A stretch of 64,000 nucleotides of DNA from an uncultured Pelagibacteraceae bacterium (GCA_902581795.1 CACHPL010000001.1:465218-529217); one strand, 5' to 3'. Shown: positions 1 through 9,607, numbered from the stretch's first letter. Numbers and translations are program-made. The notes: generated by a model not told the origin, from the letters alone.

Positions 1-1723
1 TAAAAGAGTCATAATCAATCTCTTTGGGTATCACTAGACCTTCATCTTTTTTGAATGTTTTAATATCGCTCTCTTGTTTTGGCAAATAGCCGGAGTAATG
101 AGCGTTAATTTCAACCTGTTCGTCTATAAAACGTCCATAATGGGGTATGTCAGCCCAAATACCTCTTACATGGCTTAACTTAACATTTTTTATTCCCAAG
201 ATATCTAATCCAGATCTTTTGACTCCATCCATCGCAATCTTAATTGAATGTTTTGCGGCAATGTTTGGTGTTATAAATTTTTTTGATAAAGAAATTTCTA
301 AACCATTTATTTTGTTTTGTTTTTCATTAAATAATTTTTTTCTATCCTTTTTTACTAAATTTATTTTGATGCCAATAGGAGTAAGCCTTTTATCTGCATT
401 ATCTGCTCTTAGTGACAATCGGTATTCAGCTCTAGACGTAAACATTCTGTAAGGTTCAGAAACACCCTTTGTGATAAGATCATCAATCATGACCCCAATA
501 TATGAACTCGCCCTATCTAAAATAAACTCATCTTCTTTTTTGACTTTTAAAGCGGCATTAATTCCGGCTATCAATCCTTGGGCCGCTGCTTCCTCGTAGC
601 CTGTTGTTCCATTGATTTGACCAGCCAGAAAAAGGGACTCTATTTTTTTGGCTTCTAGACTCGCTTTTAGCTCCCTTGGATCAACGTAATCATACTCTAT
701 GGCATACCCTGCTCTTATCATTTTAACCTCTTCTAAACCCTTGATTTTAGCTAATATTTTAAGCTGAATATCCTCAGGTAGTGAAGTTGAAATGCCATTA
801 GGGTAAACCGTGTGATCATCTAGACCTTCGGGCTCTAAAAAAATTTGGTGCTTTTGTTTTTCCTTGAATTTAACAATTTTGTCTTCGATGGATGGGCAGT
901 ATCTTGGCCCCACTCCTTTGATGTTGCCAGAGTACATCGCGCTTCTTGAAATATTATCGCTTATAATTTTATGTACGTTATCGTTAGTATAAGTCATCCC
1001 ACAACTTATTTGTTTATTGATAGCCTTAGTAGTTAAAAATGAAAAAAAATAAGGGTCTTTATCTGCTGGTTGCATTTCTAGATTTTCAAAATTAATAGTT
1101 CTTCCATCTAACCGTGGAGGTGTCCCTGTTTTAAGTCTTCCAATTTTGATGTTAAATTTTTCTAATTGTTCACTTAGTCCTGTAGATGGTTTTTCATCAT
1201 ACCTGCCAGCTGGTATCTGCTTTTCTCCTATGTGTATTAAGCCGTTTAAAAAAGTCCCTGTGGTAAGAATTAATTGACTACACACTACCTCCTTTCCACT
1301 TTGGCAAATGAAGCCTTTAATTTTATCCTTATCAAATATAAATTTCACAACAGGATCAGCTATAACCTCTAAATTCTCATAATTGAGCAAAAGTTCCTGC
1401 ATATATTGCTTATATAATTTTCTGTCTGACTGAGTTCGCGGTCCTCTGACCGCCGGACCTCTGCTTCTATTCAATAATCTGAACTGGATTCCTGATTTGT
1501 CCGCTATATCACCCATGACTCCATCCAAGGCATCAATTTCTCTAACCAAATGACCTTTGCCTAGTCCTCCTATGGCCGGATTACACGACATTTCACCTAT
1601 TGTCTCTATTTTATGTGTAAAAAGACCTGTATTTACGCCTATTCTAGCCGATGCTGCCGCTGCTTCACATCCTGCGTGTCCACCGCCTATAACGGCTACA
1701 TCAAAGGTCATTTTATTGTTCAT
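1..1723 (-). CDS. mnmG: tRNA uridine-5-carboxymethylaminomethyl(34) synthesis enzyme MnmG (partial)
   Basis: FAD-dependent partner of MnmE that modifies the wobble uridine of tRNAs reading NNA/NNG codons. Reading back from 1711 gives [18 protein letters not shown], the dinucleotide-binding GxGxxG site of GidA proteins, followed by typical segments such as [11 protein letters not shown] and [10 protein letters not shown]. About 574 codons are visible; the family is about 620 residues, so the C-terminus lies beyond base 1. Two in-frame ATGs exist at 1723 and 1711; the first adds only MNNK, and neither has a clear ribosome site. It follows mnmE on the same strand with a 47-bp gap, the usual alphaproteobacterial order. 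Identity is very secure; only the start is uncertain. Confidence 0.95.
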   Translation of the reverse strand, partial: MNNKMTFDVAVIGGGHAGCEAAAASARIGVNTGLFTHKIETIGEMSCNPAIGGLGKGHLVREIDALDGVMGDIADKSGIQFRLLNRSRGPAVRGPRTQSDRKLYKQYMQELLLNYENLEVIADPVVKFIFDKDKIKGFICQSGKEVVCSQLILTTGTFLNGLIHIGEKQIPAGRYDEKPSTGLSEQLEKFNIKIGRLKTGTPPRLDGRTINFENLEMQPADKDPYFFSFLTTKAINKQISCGMTYTNDNVHKIISDNISRSAMYSGNIKGVGPRYCPSIEDKIVKFKEKQKHQIFLEPEGLDDHTVYPNGISTSLPEDIQLKILAKIKGLEEVKMIRAGYAIEYDYVDPRELKASLEAKKIESLFLAGQINGTTGYEEAAAQGLIAGINAALKVKKEDEFILDRASSYIGVMIDDLITKGVSEPYRMFTSRAEYRLSLRADNADKRLTPIGIKINLVKKDRKKLFNEKQNKINGLEISLSKKFITPNIAAKHSIKIAMDGVKRSGLDILGIKNVKLSHVRGIWADIPHYGRFIDEQVEINAHYSGYLPKQESDIKTFKKDEGLVIPKEIDYDSF

Positions 1724-1770
1724 AAATCGAATGTATCGATGAAATATGATTTTACAAGCTCAAAGATGGG

Positions 1771-3102
1771 TTATTTACCAATACAAAAGTCCTGAAATAT
1801 AGAACCCAATATTTCTTCTACATCAACCTTACCTACTATACTCCCGAGATGCCTAGTAGCTAGTCTAAGGTCTTCTGCAGCTGTTTCGATCTCTTTTTTT
1901 TGATCTTTCTTTAAAAATTTTTCTATTTCTTTTAATGCTGCATTAAGTTTATATCGATGCCTTTCTCTAGTAACCAAAATATTGTTTCCTTTCATAAATT
2001 TTTTACTTAGCTGGTCTTTTATTTTCTTTATAAGTTTATCGATATTTTTATTTTTTTTTACTGATATCAAAATTTGGTCATTTTGATTAAATTCATTTTT
2101 TGGATTTTTTTTACTTAGATCTGACTTATTGAAAACTAGAATACAGTCCTTATTGATCAATTTTTTAAGGTCTTTATTAATCGTTTTTTTTGATGCATCT
2201 ACCATTACCAAAGTTAAATCGGCATCTTTGGCTTTCTTAATAGCTCTTTTTATTCCCTCTTCTTCGACCTTATTTTTGACATTTCTTATGCCAGCTGTAT
2301 CTGCAAGAATTACTGGGTATCCATCAATATTAAGATAGGTTTCTATAACATCCCGTGTAGTACCTTCTTGTTCAGATACTATAGCAGCTTCTCTTTTGGA
2401 AAGAAGATTTAATAAAGAAGATTTTCCAGCGTTTACATCTCCGACAATCGATATTTTGAATCCATCTCTAATTTTTTCCCCAATTTTCTGATCTTCTAAA
2501 ATTTGTTGAATATCTTTATATACCTGCTTTATAGAGACCTGGACTTCTTTTAAGACATTGTCTGGAAGATCGTCTTCAGCAAAGTCTATTTTTGCCTCAA
2601 TATACGATAAGGATTTCACCAGTTTCTCTCTTAAAGAATTATAGTGATTTGATGCGTTTCCTTGAATTAATTTTATAGCCTGCTGCCTCTGAAGTTCAGT
2701 TTCAGCATTTATAAGATCTCCTATACTTTCAGCCTCTATTAAGTCCATTTTGTTGTTTTGAAACGCTAACTTTGTAAATTCTCCTGGTTCTGCTAATCTA
2801 CAATTTTCTTGCTTTCCAAGTACGCTTAAAAAACAACTAACAACAGCATTACTTCCATGTGTATGGAATTCTGCTAAATCTTGGCCTGTGTAACTATTTG
2901 GTCCAGGGGACCATAGCAGCAATCCCTCGTCAATAATCTTTCCGTTCGAAGGATCATAAAATTTACAAAGATTAACCTCTTTGGATTTGAGGTCATTTTT
3001 TTTTGTAATTAACTTTGAAATACGAAGACTATCTTTTCCTGACAATCTGAGTATTGCAATGCCCGAAGGACCTTTTCCTGTTGATAGTGCAAAGATATTC
3101 AT
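1771..3102 (-). CDS. mnmE: tRNA modification GTPase MnmE
   Basis: GTPase that works with MnmG to make 5-carboxymethylaminomethyluridine at tRNA position 34. The N-terminal tetrahydrofolate-binding domain starts MNIFALSTGKGPSGIAILR. An inserted G domain carries GDVNAGKS (residues about 221-228, P-loop), EGTTRD (G2), DTAG (G3) and NKSD (G4). The protein ends in CIGK, the conserved C-terminal CxGK motif with the catalytic cysteine. At 443 residues it is full length. It sits directly upstream of mnmG and probably shares its transcript. The divergent ogt gene starts 35 bp away, so a promoter for each must lie in or near 3103-3137. Confidence 0.97.
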   Translation of the reverse strand: MNIFALSTGKGPSGIAILRLSGKDSLRISKLITKKNDLKSKEVNLCKFYDPSNGKIIDEGLLLWSPGPNSYTGQDLAEFHTHGSNAVVSCFLSVLGKQENCRLAEPGEFTKLAFQNNKMDLIEAESIGDLINAETELQRQQAIKLIQGNASNHYNSLREKLVKSLSYIEAKIDFAEDDLPDNVLKEVQVSIKQVYKDIQQILEDQKIGEKIRDGFKISIVGDVNAGKSSLLNLLSKREAAIVSEQEGTTRDVIETYLNIDGYPVILADTAGIRNVKNKVEEEGIKRAIKKAKDADLTLVMVDASKKTINKDLKKLINKDCILVFNKSDLSKKNPKNEFNQNDQILISVKKNKNIDKLIKKIKDQLSKKFMKGNNILVTRERHRYKLNAALKEIEKFLKKDQKKEIETAAEDLRLATRHLGSIVGKVDVEEILGSIFQDFCIGK

Positions 3103-3137
3103 TTGTTTTTTTTCAGTTTTTTCATAGCATAGAATAT

Positions 3138-3587
3138 ATGGAAAATACCATTTCTTTTAACACTAAGTTTGGCTGGATTTCAGCCTCAGAAAAAGACAAT
3201 AAAATAACTAAAATTCAATTTAAAAGGGTTAGGGTTAAAGGAAATTTTACAAAAAATCTTAAAAAACTCAGAAAAATTATAGAATTATATTTTGAAAAAA
3301 AAATAGAAAAAATAGACGTTCAAGTCAAAATTGATGGAAATTTTATGCAAAAAAAAATTTGGGATGAAACGAAAAAGATAAAAAAGGGAATGACAAAAAG
3401 TTATGGAGAAATTGCTAAAAAATTGAAAATTTCTCCTAGATATGTGGGTCGAGTTTGTGGTGAAAATCAACACGTTTTATTCATCCCTTGTCATCGCGTA
3501 GTGAGATCAGATGGATCTTTAGGGGGATTTTCAGCTCCGAATGGACAGAAGTTAAAGGGAAAATTGCTTAAATTTGAAAAAAATTAG
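3138..3587 (+). CDS. ogt: Methylated-DNA--protein-cysteine S-methyltransferase
   Basis: Suicide DNA-repair protein that moves the alkyl group of O6-alkylguanine to its own cysteine. The active-site motif IPCHRVV is present with the nucleophile near C118, followed by GGFSAPNG. The helix-turn-helix part (SYGEIAKKL, then RYVGRV) is recognisable. The frame stays open upstream to 3054, but that would overlap mnmE; the ATG at 3138 gives MENTISFNTKFGW, a normal start for this family, and a 149-residue protein. There is no Ada regulatory domain. It lies divergent from mnmE and just upstream of rpe. The residue after the recognition-helix arginine differs from the common RAVG form (RYVG), a small variation. 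Confidence 0.93.
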   Translation: MENTISFNTKFGWISASEKDNKITKIQFKRVRVKGNFTKNLKKLRKIIELYFEKKIEKIDVQVKIDGNFMQKKIWDETKKIKKGMTKSYGEIAKKLKISPRYVGRVCGENQHVLFIPCHRVVRSDGSLGGFSAPNGQKLKGKLLKFEKN

Positions 3588-3594
3588 ATATTTT

Positions 3595-3622
3595 TTGACA
3601 TAAAATAATTTAAAACTATAAA
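3595..3622 (+). promoter_or_regulatory. Sigma-70-type promoter for rpe
   Basis: A perfect -35 hexamer TTGACA (3595-3600) is followed after a 16-bp spacer by TATAAA (3617-3622). Transcription would begin about 3629-3630, within three bases of the rpe ATG at 3632, so the mRNA would be leaderless or nearly so. No Shine-Dalgarno sequence precedes the ATG, which fits. Inferred from sequence only. Confidence 0.5.
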
Positions 3623-3631
3623 CAAATATAG

Positions 3632-4294
3632 ATGACAAGTTCTATTAAAATTTCACCCTCAATTTTATCAGCAGATTTTAGTAAATTAGGGCAAGAAATC
3701 ATATCATTGGACAAAGCTGGAGCAGACTATATTCATGTTGATGTAATGGATGGGCACTTTGTTCCAAATATAACTATCGGTCCCGAGGTAATTAAAAAAT
3801 TAAGACCATTAACAAAGAAAGTTTTTGATGTCCATTTAATGATATCGCCGGTTGACAAATATATTGAAGCTTTTTCGGATGCTGGAGCTGATATCATTAC
3901 CTTTCACCCGGAAGCTACAGAAAATATTGATGTAACAATAAATTTAATAAAAAAACATAAGAAAAAAGTAGGTATTTCGTTAAAACCAAAATCAAGCATT
4001 AATTTAATAAAAGATTATATTACTAAGATTGACCTAATACTCATTATGAGTGTGGAACCTGGGTTTGGTGGACAAAAATTTATGCCAGAGGTAATTGATA
4101 AATTAAAAGATATCAAAAAAATTATCTCTGAGAAAAAAATTAAATTAGATTTAGAGATTGATGGAGGAATAAATTTTAAAAATTCTAAAATTGCTAAAGA
4201 TGCAGGTGCAAATGTTTTAGTATCAGGCTCAACGATATTTAATGAAAATAGCGGTGATTTAAAGAAAAATATAAACTTACTTCGTGAAAGTTAA
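3632..4294 (+). CDS. rpe: Ribulose-phosphate 3-epimerase
   Basis: Interconverts D-ribulose 5-phosphate and D-xylulose 5-phosphate in the pentose phosphate pathway. The 220-residue TIM barrel begins with SPSILSADFSKLG and contains HVDVMDGHFVPNITIGP (metal and catalytic residues), FDVHLMI, MSVEPGFGGQKF and, near the end, EIDGGIN with the phosphate-binding loop GANVLVSGS. All family signatures are intact and the length is standard. It is followed after 3 bp by the heparinase-like gene and then purH, an arrangement common in Alphaproteobacteria. Confidence 0.97.
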   Translation: MTSSIKISPSILSADFSKLGQEIISLDKAGADYIHVDVMDGHFVPNITIGPEVIKKLRPLTKKVFDVHLMISPVDKYIEAFSDAGADIITFHPEATENIDVTINLIKKHKKKVGISLKPKSSINLIKDYITKIDLILIMSVEPGFGGQKFMPEVIDKLKDIKKIISEKKIKLDLEIDGGINFKNSKIAKDAGANVLVSGSTIFNENSGDLKKNINLLRES

Positions 4295-4297
4295 TAA

Positions 4298-5935
4298 ATG
4301 CTATATTTTAGAAATGCTTATATCTATTTTTCATCTTTAAAGAAAATATTATCTAAGTCTGCAAAAGAACTAATTTTTTATACAAATTTTTACAATAAAT
4401 TATTAATATCAAAAAATCCCTCAAGATTTTTCTTCTATCCAAATCCTTATTTGCTATCTCCACTTTTAAATCACAAAAGTTTTTTGTTTAAAATATCCAA
4501 AGATGAAATTAATAGTTTTTGGTCCGAATACTCAGGTGAAAAAGATATACATAATTTTTTATGGTTAAATTTAATTGACAGAAAAACAGATTTTAAAATT
4601 ATTCAAGAAATTATCAAACATTGGATTCTAAAATTTGGAAATTATAATAAAAATACATGGAAAGAAAATATAATTGGAAAAAGAACTATCGCTTGGATTT
4701 CAAATGGAGAAATGATTTTAAGCAGTAATGACATAGATTTAAAAGATAATTTTTTTAGATGTTTAATAAAACAAATCAATTTTATAAAAAAAAATATTAA
4801 TAATTTTTCTAATGATACAAAAAAAATTCCTTCAATAAGTGCCATTATACTATCAGGCTTGGTGTTTAAGGAATATTTTAACAACTACAATCTTGGTCTT
4901 AAAGAATTAAAAAAAATAATAGATGTATATTTTGATAAAGATGGCTTTCCAAAAAGTAGAAATTCTGAAAGCTTAATAATATTTTTACAATATTTTATTC
5001 TTATAAAAGAATGGATAAAAAATGGTCAAGAGTATGTTCCTGACTACCTAGAAAAAATAATTGATAAAAATTTAACTTGTTTAAATTCATTTAATAATTC
5101 CAGCAAAACATTGCCTCTATTCAATGGATCAACTGAAAAAAATTTAGAAAATTTTATAGAGTATTTAAATAAATTAAACTACAGTTTCGATAAAAATTTA
5201 CCCTCTGTAGGTAAAATACAGATAGTAAAAAATAAAAAAGCAACTTTGTATTTTGACTCTGGGGATCCGCCAATTCGTCAACTTTCAAAGGATTATCAAT
5301 CAGGCCCTTTGTCTTTTGAATATTTTAATGAGAAGGACAAAATAATTACAAACTGTGGTTATGGAAGAAAAATATCTAAAAAAACTAAATTTATCAGCAA
5401 ATTTACCTCTGCACAATCAACTCTATGTTTAGAAAACACATCGGTAGTGAAGTTTAAAAAAAATTCCCTTGTAAATAATATTTATGGGCCAACAATAATT
5501 AACTCATTCAAAATATTTGATTTAAAGAGGGATGAAGATAGGACAAATATTATTATTAGCGCAACACATAATGCCTACTTAAAAAAATTTGGATATCTTC
5601 ACAAAAGAACAATTAAGTTTTTTAAAAAAAACAATAACATCTCAGGTTCAGACACTCTTATTAGAAAATATGACGCTAAAAACGTCAAATTTTGCATAAG
5701 ATTTCACATATACCCTGGTATAAACGCCATAAAGACTGTAAGTGGCAAAAATATACTTTTGCAAATTAATAAAAAAAAATCTTTAGTCTTTTCCACGAGC
5801 TTTGGAAATGTGGAGGTAGAAAAAAGCATATTTTTAGGTCGAAATAAAGTTTTAAATAACCAATGTATCGTTATTTATGGTGATGCAAAAAATCAAGATA
5901 CAAATATTGATTGGGAATTAAAAAAAGCTAGTTAA
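4298..5935 (+). CDS. Heparinase II/III family protein
   Basis: A 545-residue protein I place in the heparinase II/III-like group that Alphaproteobacteria carry between rpe and purH. The N-terminal half is helix-rich, as in the alpha/alpha toroid of these lyases. The C-terminal half is beta-rich and contains YFDSGDPP and QSGPLSFEYF, a stretch typical of the heparinase II/III-like domain. No convincing signal peptide is visible, which argues against secreted polysaccharide degradation. The real substrate is unknown. It lies 3 bp after rpe and 4 bp before purH, so the three are surely co-transcribed. Lysine and asparagine content is very high, in keeping with the low G+C of the genome. Confidence 0.8.
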   Translation: MLYFRNAYIYFSSLKKILSKSAKELIFYTNFYNKLLISKNPSRFFFYPNPYLLSPLLNHKSFLFKISKDEINSFWSEYSGEKDIHNFLWLNLIDRKTDFKIIQEIIKHWILKFGNYNKNTWKENIIGKRTIAWISNGEMILSSNDIDLKDNFFRCLIKQINFIKKNINNFSNDTKKIPSISAIILSGLVFKEYFNNYNLGLKELKKIIDVYFDKDGFPKSRNSESLIIFLQYFILIKEWIKNGQEYVPDYLEKIIDKNLTCLNSFNNSSKTLPLFNGSTEKNLENFIEYLNKLNYSFDKNLPSVGKIQIVKNKKATLYFDSGDPPIRQLSKDYQSGPLSFEYFNEKDKIITNCGYGRKISKKTKFISKFTSAQSTLCLENTSVVKFKKNSLVNNIYGPTIINSFKIFDLKRDEDRTNIIISATHNAYLKKFGYLHKRTIKFFKKNNNISGSDTLIRKYDAKNVKFCIRFHIYPGINAIKTVSGKNILLQINKKKSLVFSTSFGNVEVEKSIFLGRNKVLNNQCIVIYGDAKNQDTNIDWELKKAS

Positions 5936-5939
5936 AATA

Positions 5940-7487
5940 ATGAATTATAAAATAAAAAAAGCTCTCATTTCATTATCTGATAAATCCGGATTAGAAAATA
6001 TTCTTAGAACACTAAAAAAATATAAAATTAAAATTTTAAGCTCCGGTGGAACTTACAAAGAAATAAGAAAACTTGGTTTCAGTTGTATAGAAATATCAAA
6101 ATATACTAAATTTAGTGAAATGCTAGACGGAAGAGTTAAAACTTTGCATCCAAAAATTCATGCTGGAATTTTAAGTAAAAGGTCTAATAAAAAACATATA
6201 AGAGAAATGAGAAAAAAAAATTTTGATAAAATAGACTTAGTAATTGTAAATTTCTATCCATTTCAAAATACTATTAAAACTAGTAAAAATTTTAAAAAGA
6301 TAATAGAAAATATTGATATTGGAGGCCCTACAATGGTAAGGGCATCTGCAAAGAATTTCAATGATGTCTCGGTTATTACAGATAAAAAAGATTACGTAAA
6401 ACTTATAAACGAGCTAAATAAAAACAATGGATCTACAAGTTTAAAGTTTAGAGAATTAATGGCCAACAAAGCTTTTGGTTTAACCGCTTATTACGACTCA
6501 ATGATTTCAAACTGGTTTAATCAAAAACTGGATATAAATTTTCCTGAAACAAAAACTATATTTGGAAGAAAGATTGCTCAATTAAGATATGGTGAAAATC
6601 CACATCAAGAAAGTAGTATTTATGTTAGTGATTTATTCGAGGAAGAACTAGGTCTAAAAAAAATTAAAGGTAAAGCATTAAGTTACAATAATTATAATGA
6701 TATTTTTACTGGATTAGAAATACTTTCTACTTTTAAAAAACCAGGCACTGTAATAATCAAACATGCTAACCCATCGGGAGCATCTATAAATCAATCTAAA
6801 TTAAAGTCTTTTCAGGAAGCATACATGTCTGACCCTATAAGTGCTTTTGGTGGAATCGTAGGGTGTAATTTTAAAGTCGATAAGAAAATAGCTAAAGAGA
6901 TGTCTAAAGTATTTTTTGAAGTAATTTTGGCAAAAAAATTTGATAAAGAAGCATTGAAAATTTTGAGTACAAAAAAAAATTTAATTTTAATAGATATTTC
7001 AAAGTTTAAAATTAAAAAAAATTGCTCTGTGAGAAATTTTAATAATTCTTTCATAGTTCAAGAGAGAAATAAAAAGATTTTTGATATGCCAAAATTAAAA
7101 TTCGTAACTAAACTTAAACCAAGTAAAAAACAGCTTAAATATGCTAAATTTGCTTTTAATATTTGTAAATTTGTTAAGTCAAACGCAATTGTAATTACAA
7201 ATAATTTCTCTACCATTGGCGTTGGTGCTGGACAGCCAAGCAGAGTAGATAGTTGTAAAATTGCCGTACAAAAAGTGAAGCAATTTCAGCCAAAAAAAAT
7301 TAAAAATTCTATTGCTGCATCGGATGCTTTTTTTCCGTTCCCTGATGGAGTAAAAAAACTAATTAATGCTGGTGTAAAATTGATTATTCAACCTGGTGGG
7401 TCAATTAGAGATTTTGAGAATATAAAAATTGCGGATAAAGCAAAGATTTCAATGATTTTTACTGGAACAAGGCACTTTAATCACTAA
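5940..7487 (+). CDS. purH: Bifunctional AICAR formyltransferase / IMP cyclohydrolase
   Basis: Catalyses the last two steps of purine nucleotide synthesis, formylating AICAR and closing the ring to IMP. The N-terminal MGS-like cyclohydrolase domain shows ALISLSDKSG, LSSGGT and DGRVKTLHPKIHAG. The transformylase domain shows LRYGENPHQ, KHANPSGA and, near the C-terminus, SDAFFPFPDG and IIQPGGSIRD. At 515 residues it is of normal size. It ends the rpe-heparinase-purH run and overlaps the convergent phhB gene by 4 bp. Confidence 0.97.
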   Translation: MNYKIKKALISLSDKSGLENILRTLKKYKIKILSSGGTYKEIRKLGFSCIEISKYTKFSEMLDGRVKTLHPKIHAGILSKRSNKKHIREMRKKNFDKIDLVIVNFYPFQNTIKTSKNFKKIIENIDIGGPTMVRASAKNFNDVSVITDKKDYVKLINELNKNNGSTSLKFRELMANKAFGLTAYYDSMISNWFNQKLDINFPETKTIFGRKIAQLRYGENPHQESSIYVSDLFEEELGLKKIKGKALSYNNYNDIFTGLEILSTFKKPGTVIIKHANPSGASINQSKLKSFQEAYMSDPISAFGGIVGCNFKVDKKIAKEMSKVFFEVILAKKFDKEALKILSTKKNLILIDISKFKIKKNCSVRNFNNSFIVQERNKKIFDMPKLKFVTKLKPSKKQLKYAKFAFNICKFVKSNAIVITNNFSTIGVGAGQPSRVDSCKIAVQKVKQFQPKKIKNSIAASDAFFPFPDGVKKLINAGVKLIIQPGGSIRDFENIKIADKAKISMIFTGTRHFNH

Positions 7488-7822
7488 GCAATTTTGTCAA
7501 CTTTAGCTGCTAAAACAAAATCACTCTCATGTAGTCCTTTTATAGCATGAGTAAAAATTTTTATCTTTGCATAACCCCAACCAAACCAAATATCAGGATG
7601 ATGTCCTTCTTTTTCAGCTATTGCACCTACTTTGTTTACAAAATTTTGGCTTTCTATGAAATTTTTAAATTTAAAATTTTTAATTAAATAGTAAATTTTA
7701 TCCTCGTCAGCCTTAACTTCCCAGCCATCTACCATTTTGAGATATTTATGAATTTCAGTTATTTCAAAACCTGGAATTCCGCCTTCGCAAGGAATACATT
7801 TTTTATCAGCTAAATTAGTCAT
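7484..7822 (-). CDS. phhB: Pterin-4a-carbinolamine dehydratase
   Basis: Dehydrates 4a-hydroxytetrahydrobiopterin, recycling the pterin cofactor of aromatic amino acid hydroxylases. The signature KEGHHPDIWFGWGYAKI holds the catalytic histidines, and the early segment WEVKADEDKI is typical. There are 112 residues, the usual size including a short N-terminal piece with CIPCEGG, which occurs in bacterial members. The gene is convergent with purH (4-bp overlap), and the tRNA-Gly gene lies just upstream on the same strand. No phenylalanine hydroxylase gene is seen in this window, so the partner is elsewhere or the protein has another role. Confidence 0.93.
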   Translation of the reverse strand: MTNLADKKCIPCEGGIPGFEITEIHKYLKMVDGWEVKADEDKIYYLIKNFKFKNFIESQNFVNKVGAIAEKEGHHPDIWFGWGYAKIKIFTHAIKGLHESDFVLAAKVDKIA

Positions 7823-7839
7823 AATTTTAATCCTTAATT

Positions 7840-7914
7840 TGGAGCGGGAGAAGGGAATTGAACCCTCGGCCTAAACGTTGGCAACGTTTCGCTCTACCAC
7901 TGAGCTACTCCCGC
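7840..7914 (-). tRNA. tRNA-Gly (GCC anticodon)
   Basis: Reading the minus strand gives a complete cloverleaf: acceptor stem GCGGGAG pairing with CTCCCGC, D-arm TAGCTCAGTGGTAGAGC, anticodon stem AAACG/CGTTT around the loop TTGCCAA (anticodon GCC), and T-arm GAGGGTTCAATTCCCTT. The 3' CCA is encoded (7840-7842); without it the gene is 7843-7914. Confidence 0.97.
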
Positions 7915-7973
7915 ATTTAAAAACATTATAAATAAACACTTTTTTTTAAGCAAGCAATAATAAAAAATCATCT

Positions 7974-8011
7974 ATTCTTTCATTTGAGCCATCTATAGAA
8001 TGAAAGAATAA
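7974..8011. repeat. 12-bp perfect inverted repeat upstream of the sulfatase
   Basis: The left arm TATTCTTTCATT (7974-7985) and right arm AATGAAAGAATA (8000-8011) are exact reverse complements around a 14-base centre. The right arm ends 6 bases before the sulfatase ATG at 8018. It lies between the divergent tRNA-Gly and sulfatase genes, so it could be an operator or a 5'-leader hairpin covering the start region. A terminator is unlikely because both flanking genes point away from it. Confidence 0.6.
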
Positions 8012-8017
8012 AAAATT

Positions 8018-9601
8018 ATGAGCAAAGTTCGTAACATTCTATTTATTATGGCCGACCAATTAAGATGGGACTATCTGTCATGCTATGGGCATCCGCATTT
8101 GAAAACTCCCAATATAGATAATCTTGCAAATAATGGAATTTTATTTGAGTCCGCATATGTCCAGTCTCCTGTATGTGGGCCGTCTAGAGCCTCATACTAT
8201 ACCGGCAGAACTGTTTTCAGTCATGGATCTACCTGGAATCAAGTTCCTTTACCAATTGGTGAATTAACTATTGGAGATTATTTAAGAAAATCAGGAATAA
8301 GAACAGGAATAGTTGGCAAGACACACATGAAGCCAGATACTGAAGGAATGGCGCGCTTAGGTATTAATAAAAACACAGAAATTGGTTTAATAGTTAGTGA
8401 ACCAGGTTTTGAGCCATATGAAAGAGATGACGGTCTTCATCCGAACAATCATGTAAAAAAATATAAAAAAAAATTATCTTATAATGAGTGGTTAAATAAA
8501 CTTGGATATAAAGGTGATAATCCATGGGACAGCTGGGCCAACTCTGCCGAAGGAAAAAATGGCGAAATATTAAGTGGATGGAAATTGAGAAATTCAAATA
8601 AGCCCGCAAGAATTTCTGAAAAGCATTCTGAAACGGCTTTTATGACAAATAGGGCAATGGAATTTATAGAGGAAAGTTCTGATAAGCCTTGGTTTCTACA
8701 TTTGTCCTATATAAAACCACACTGGCCTTATATAGCCCCAGCTCCTTATCATAATATGTTTTCCCAAAATCAATTTAATACTGTCCAAAGAAGTGAGGGT
8801 CAAAAAGAAAATATGAACCCAGTTTACAAAGCATTTATGGAAACCAGGGTGTCAAAGACTTTTTCTAAAAATGAAGTTCGTAATACCGTAATGTCTGGTT
8901 ACATGGGACTAATAAAACAAATCGATGATAATCTTGGAAGGCTTTTTAAATTCCTTGATAAGAAAGGAAATATGAAGGACACAATGATTGTGTTTACTTC
9001 TGATCATGGTGATTATCTTGGAGATCACTGGTTGGGAGATAAAGAACTATTTCATGAACAAATAGTTAGGGTTCCAATGATTATTTATGATCCAAGGGAA
9101 TCAGCAAATAAAACTCGAGGTCGTAGGGAAAAACGTTTTATCGAAGCGATTGATCTTTTACCAACTTTTTTAGATGCAGTTGAATGCAAAGAAAGTAAAC
9201 ACCGTTTAGAAGGTAGTTCATTAATACCTATAATTAATGGTAGAAAAATAGACCAATGGAAAGATGCGGTATTTAGTGAAATTGATTATTCATTCAATGA
9301 AGCTAGAAAGATGCTTAAGCTTGGGGCTTCTGACGCTAGAGGTTATATGGTGAGATCAAGTAAATGGAAATATATTTATTTTAAAAAATTTCCTCCACAA
9401 TTATTTGATTTAGTCAATGACCCGGAAGAATTTAAAGACCTTGGCCAAGTAAAAAATTATTCTAAAGTAAAAGACGAGATGCAAGAATTGTTGTTAAAAA
9501 GATTGGTTGATAGAAAAAATAGAGTTGCAGCCTCAGATGAATTTGTTTTGAAAGATAGAGATTATACAAAAGAGGACGATATAATGATTGGAGTTTGGTA
9601 G
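8018..9601 (+). CDS. Sulfatase / phosphonate monoester hydrolase family enzyme
   Basis: A 527-residue member of the alkaline phosphatase superfamily. The N-terminal metal site is visible in LFIMADQLRWD. It is followed by CGPSRAS with C53 in the CxPxR context recognised for conversion to formylglycine, the catalytic residue of type I sulfatases. The distal metal site TSDHGDYLGDHW and the C-terminal LFDLVNDPEEFKDL are also typical. The overall pattern resembles rhizobial phosphonate monoester/arylsulfate hydrolases more than secreted sulfatases, and no signal peptide is seen, so it is probably cytoplasmic. Substrate (sulfate ester, phosphonate or phosphodiester) cannot be decided. It starts a three-gene run with a pirin and a small membrane protein. 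Confidence 0.85.
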   Translation: MSKVRNILFIMADQLRWDYLSCYGHPHLKTPNIDNLANNGILFESAYVQSPVCGPSRASYYTGRTVFSHGSTWNQVPLPIGELTIGDYLRKSGIRTGIVGKTHMKPDTEGMARLGINKNTEIGLIVSEPGFEPYERDDGLHPNNHVKKYKKKLSYNEWLNKLGYKGDNPWDSWANSAEGKNGEILSGWKLRNSNKPARISEKHSETAFMTNRAMEFIEESSDKPWFLHLSYIKPHWPYIAPAPYHNMFSQNQFNTVQRSEGQKENMNPVYKAFMETRVSKTFSKNEVRNTVMSGYMGLIKQIDDNLGRLFKFLDKKGNMKDTMIVFTSDHGDYLGDHWLGDKELFHEQIVRVPMIIYDPRESANKTRGRREKRFIEAIDLLPTFLDAVECKESKHRLEGSSLIPIINGRKIDQWKDAVFSEIDYSFNEARKMLKLGASDARGYMVRSSKWKYIYFKKFPPQLFDLVNDPEEFKDLGQVKNYSKVKDEMQELLLKRLVDRKNRVAASDEFVLKDRDYTKEDDIMIGVW

Positions 9602-9607
9602 TTTTTT

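Noticed and set aside
147..452. Plus-strand open frame within mnmG
   Set aside because: It is antisense to a clear mnmG coding sequence and shows no family pattern.
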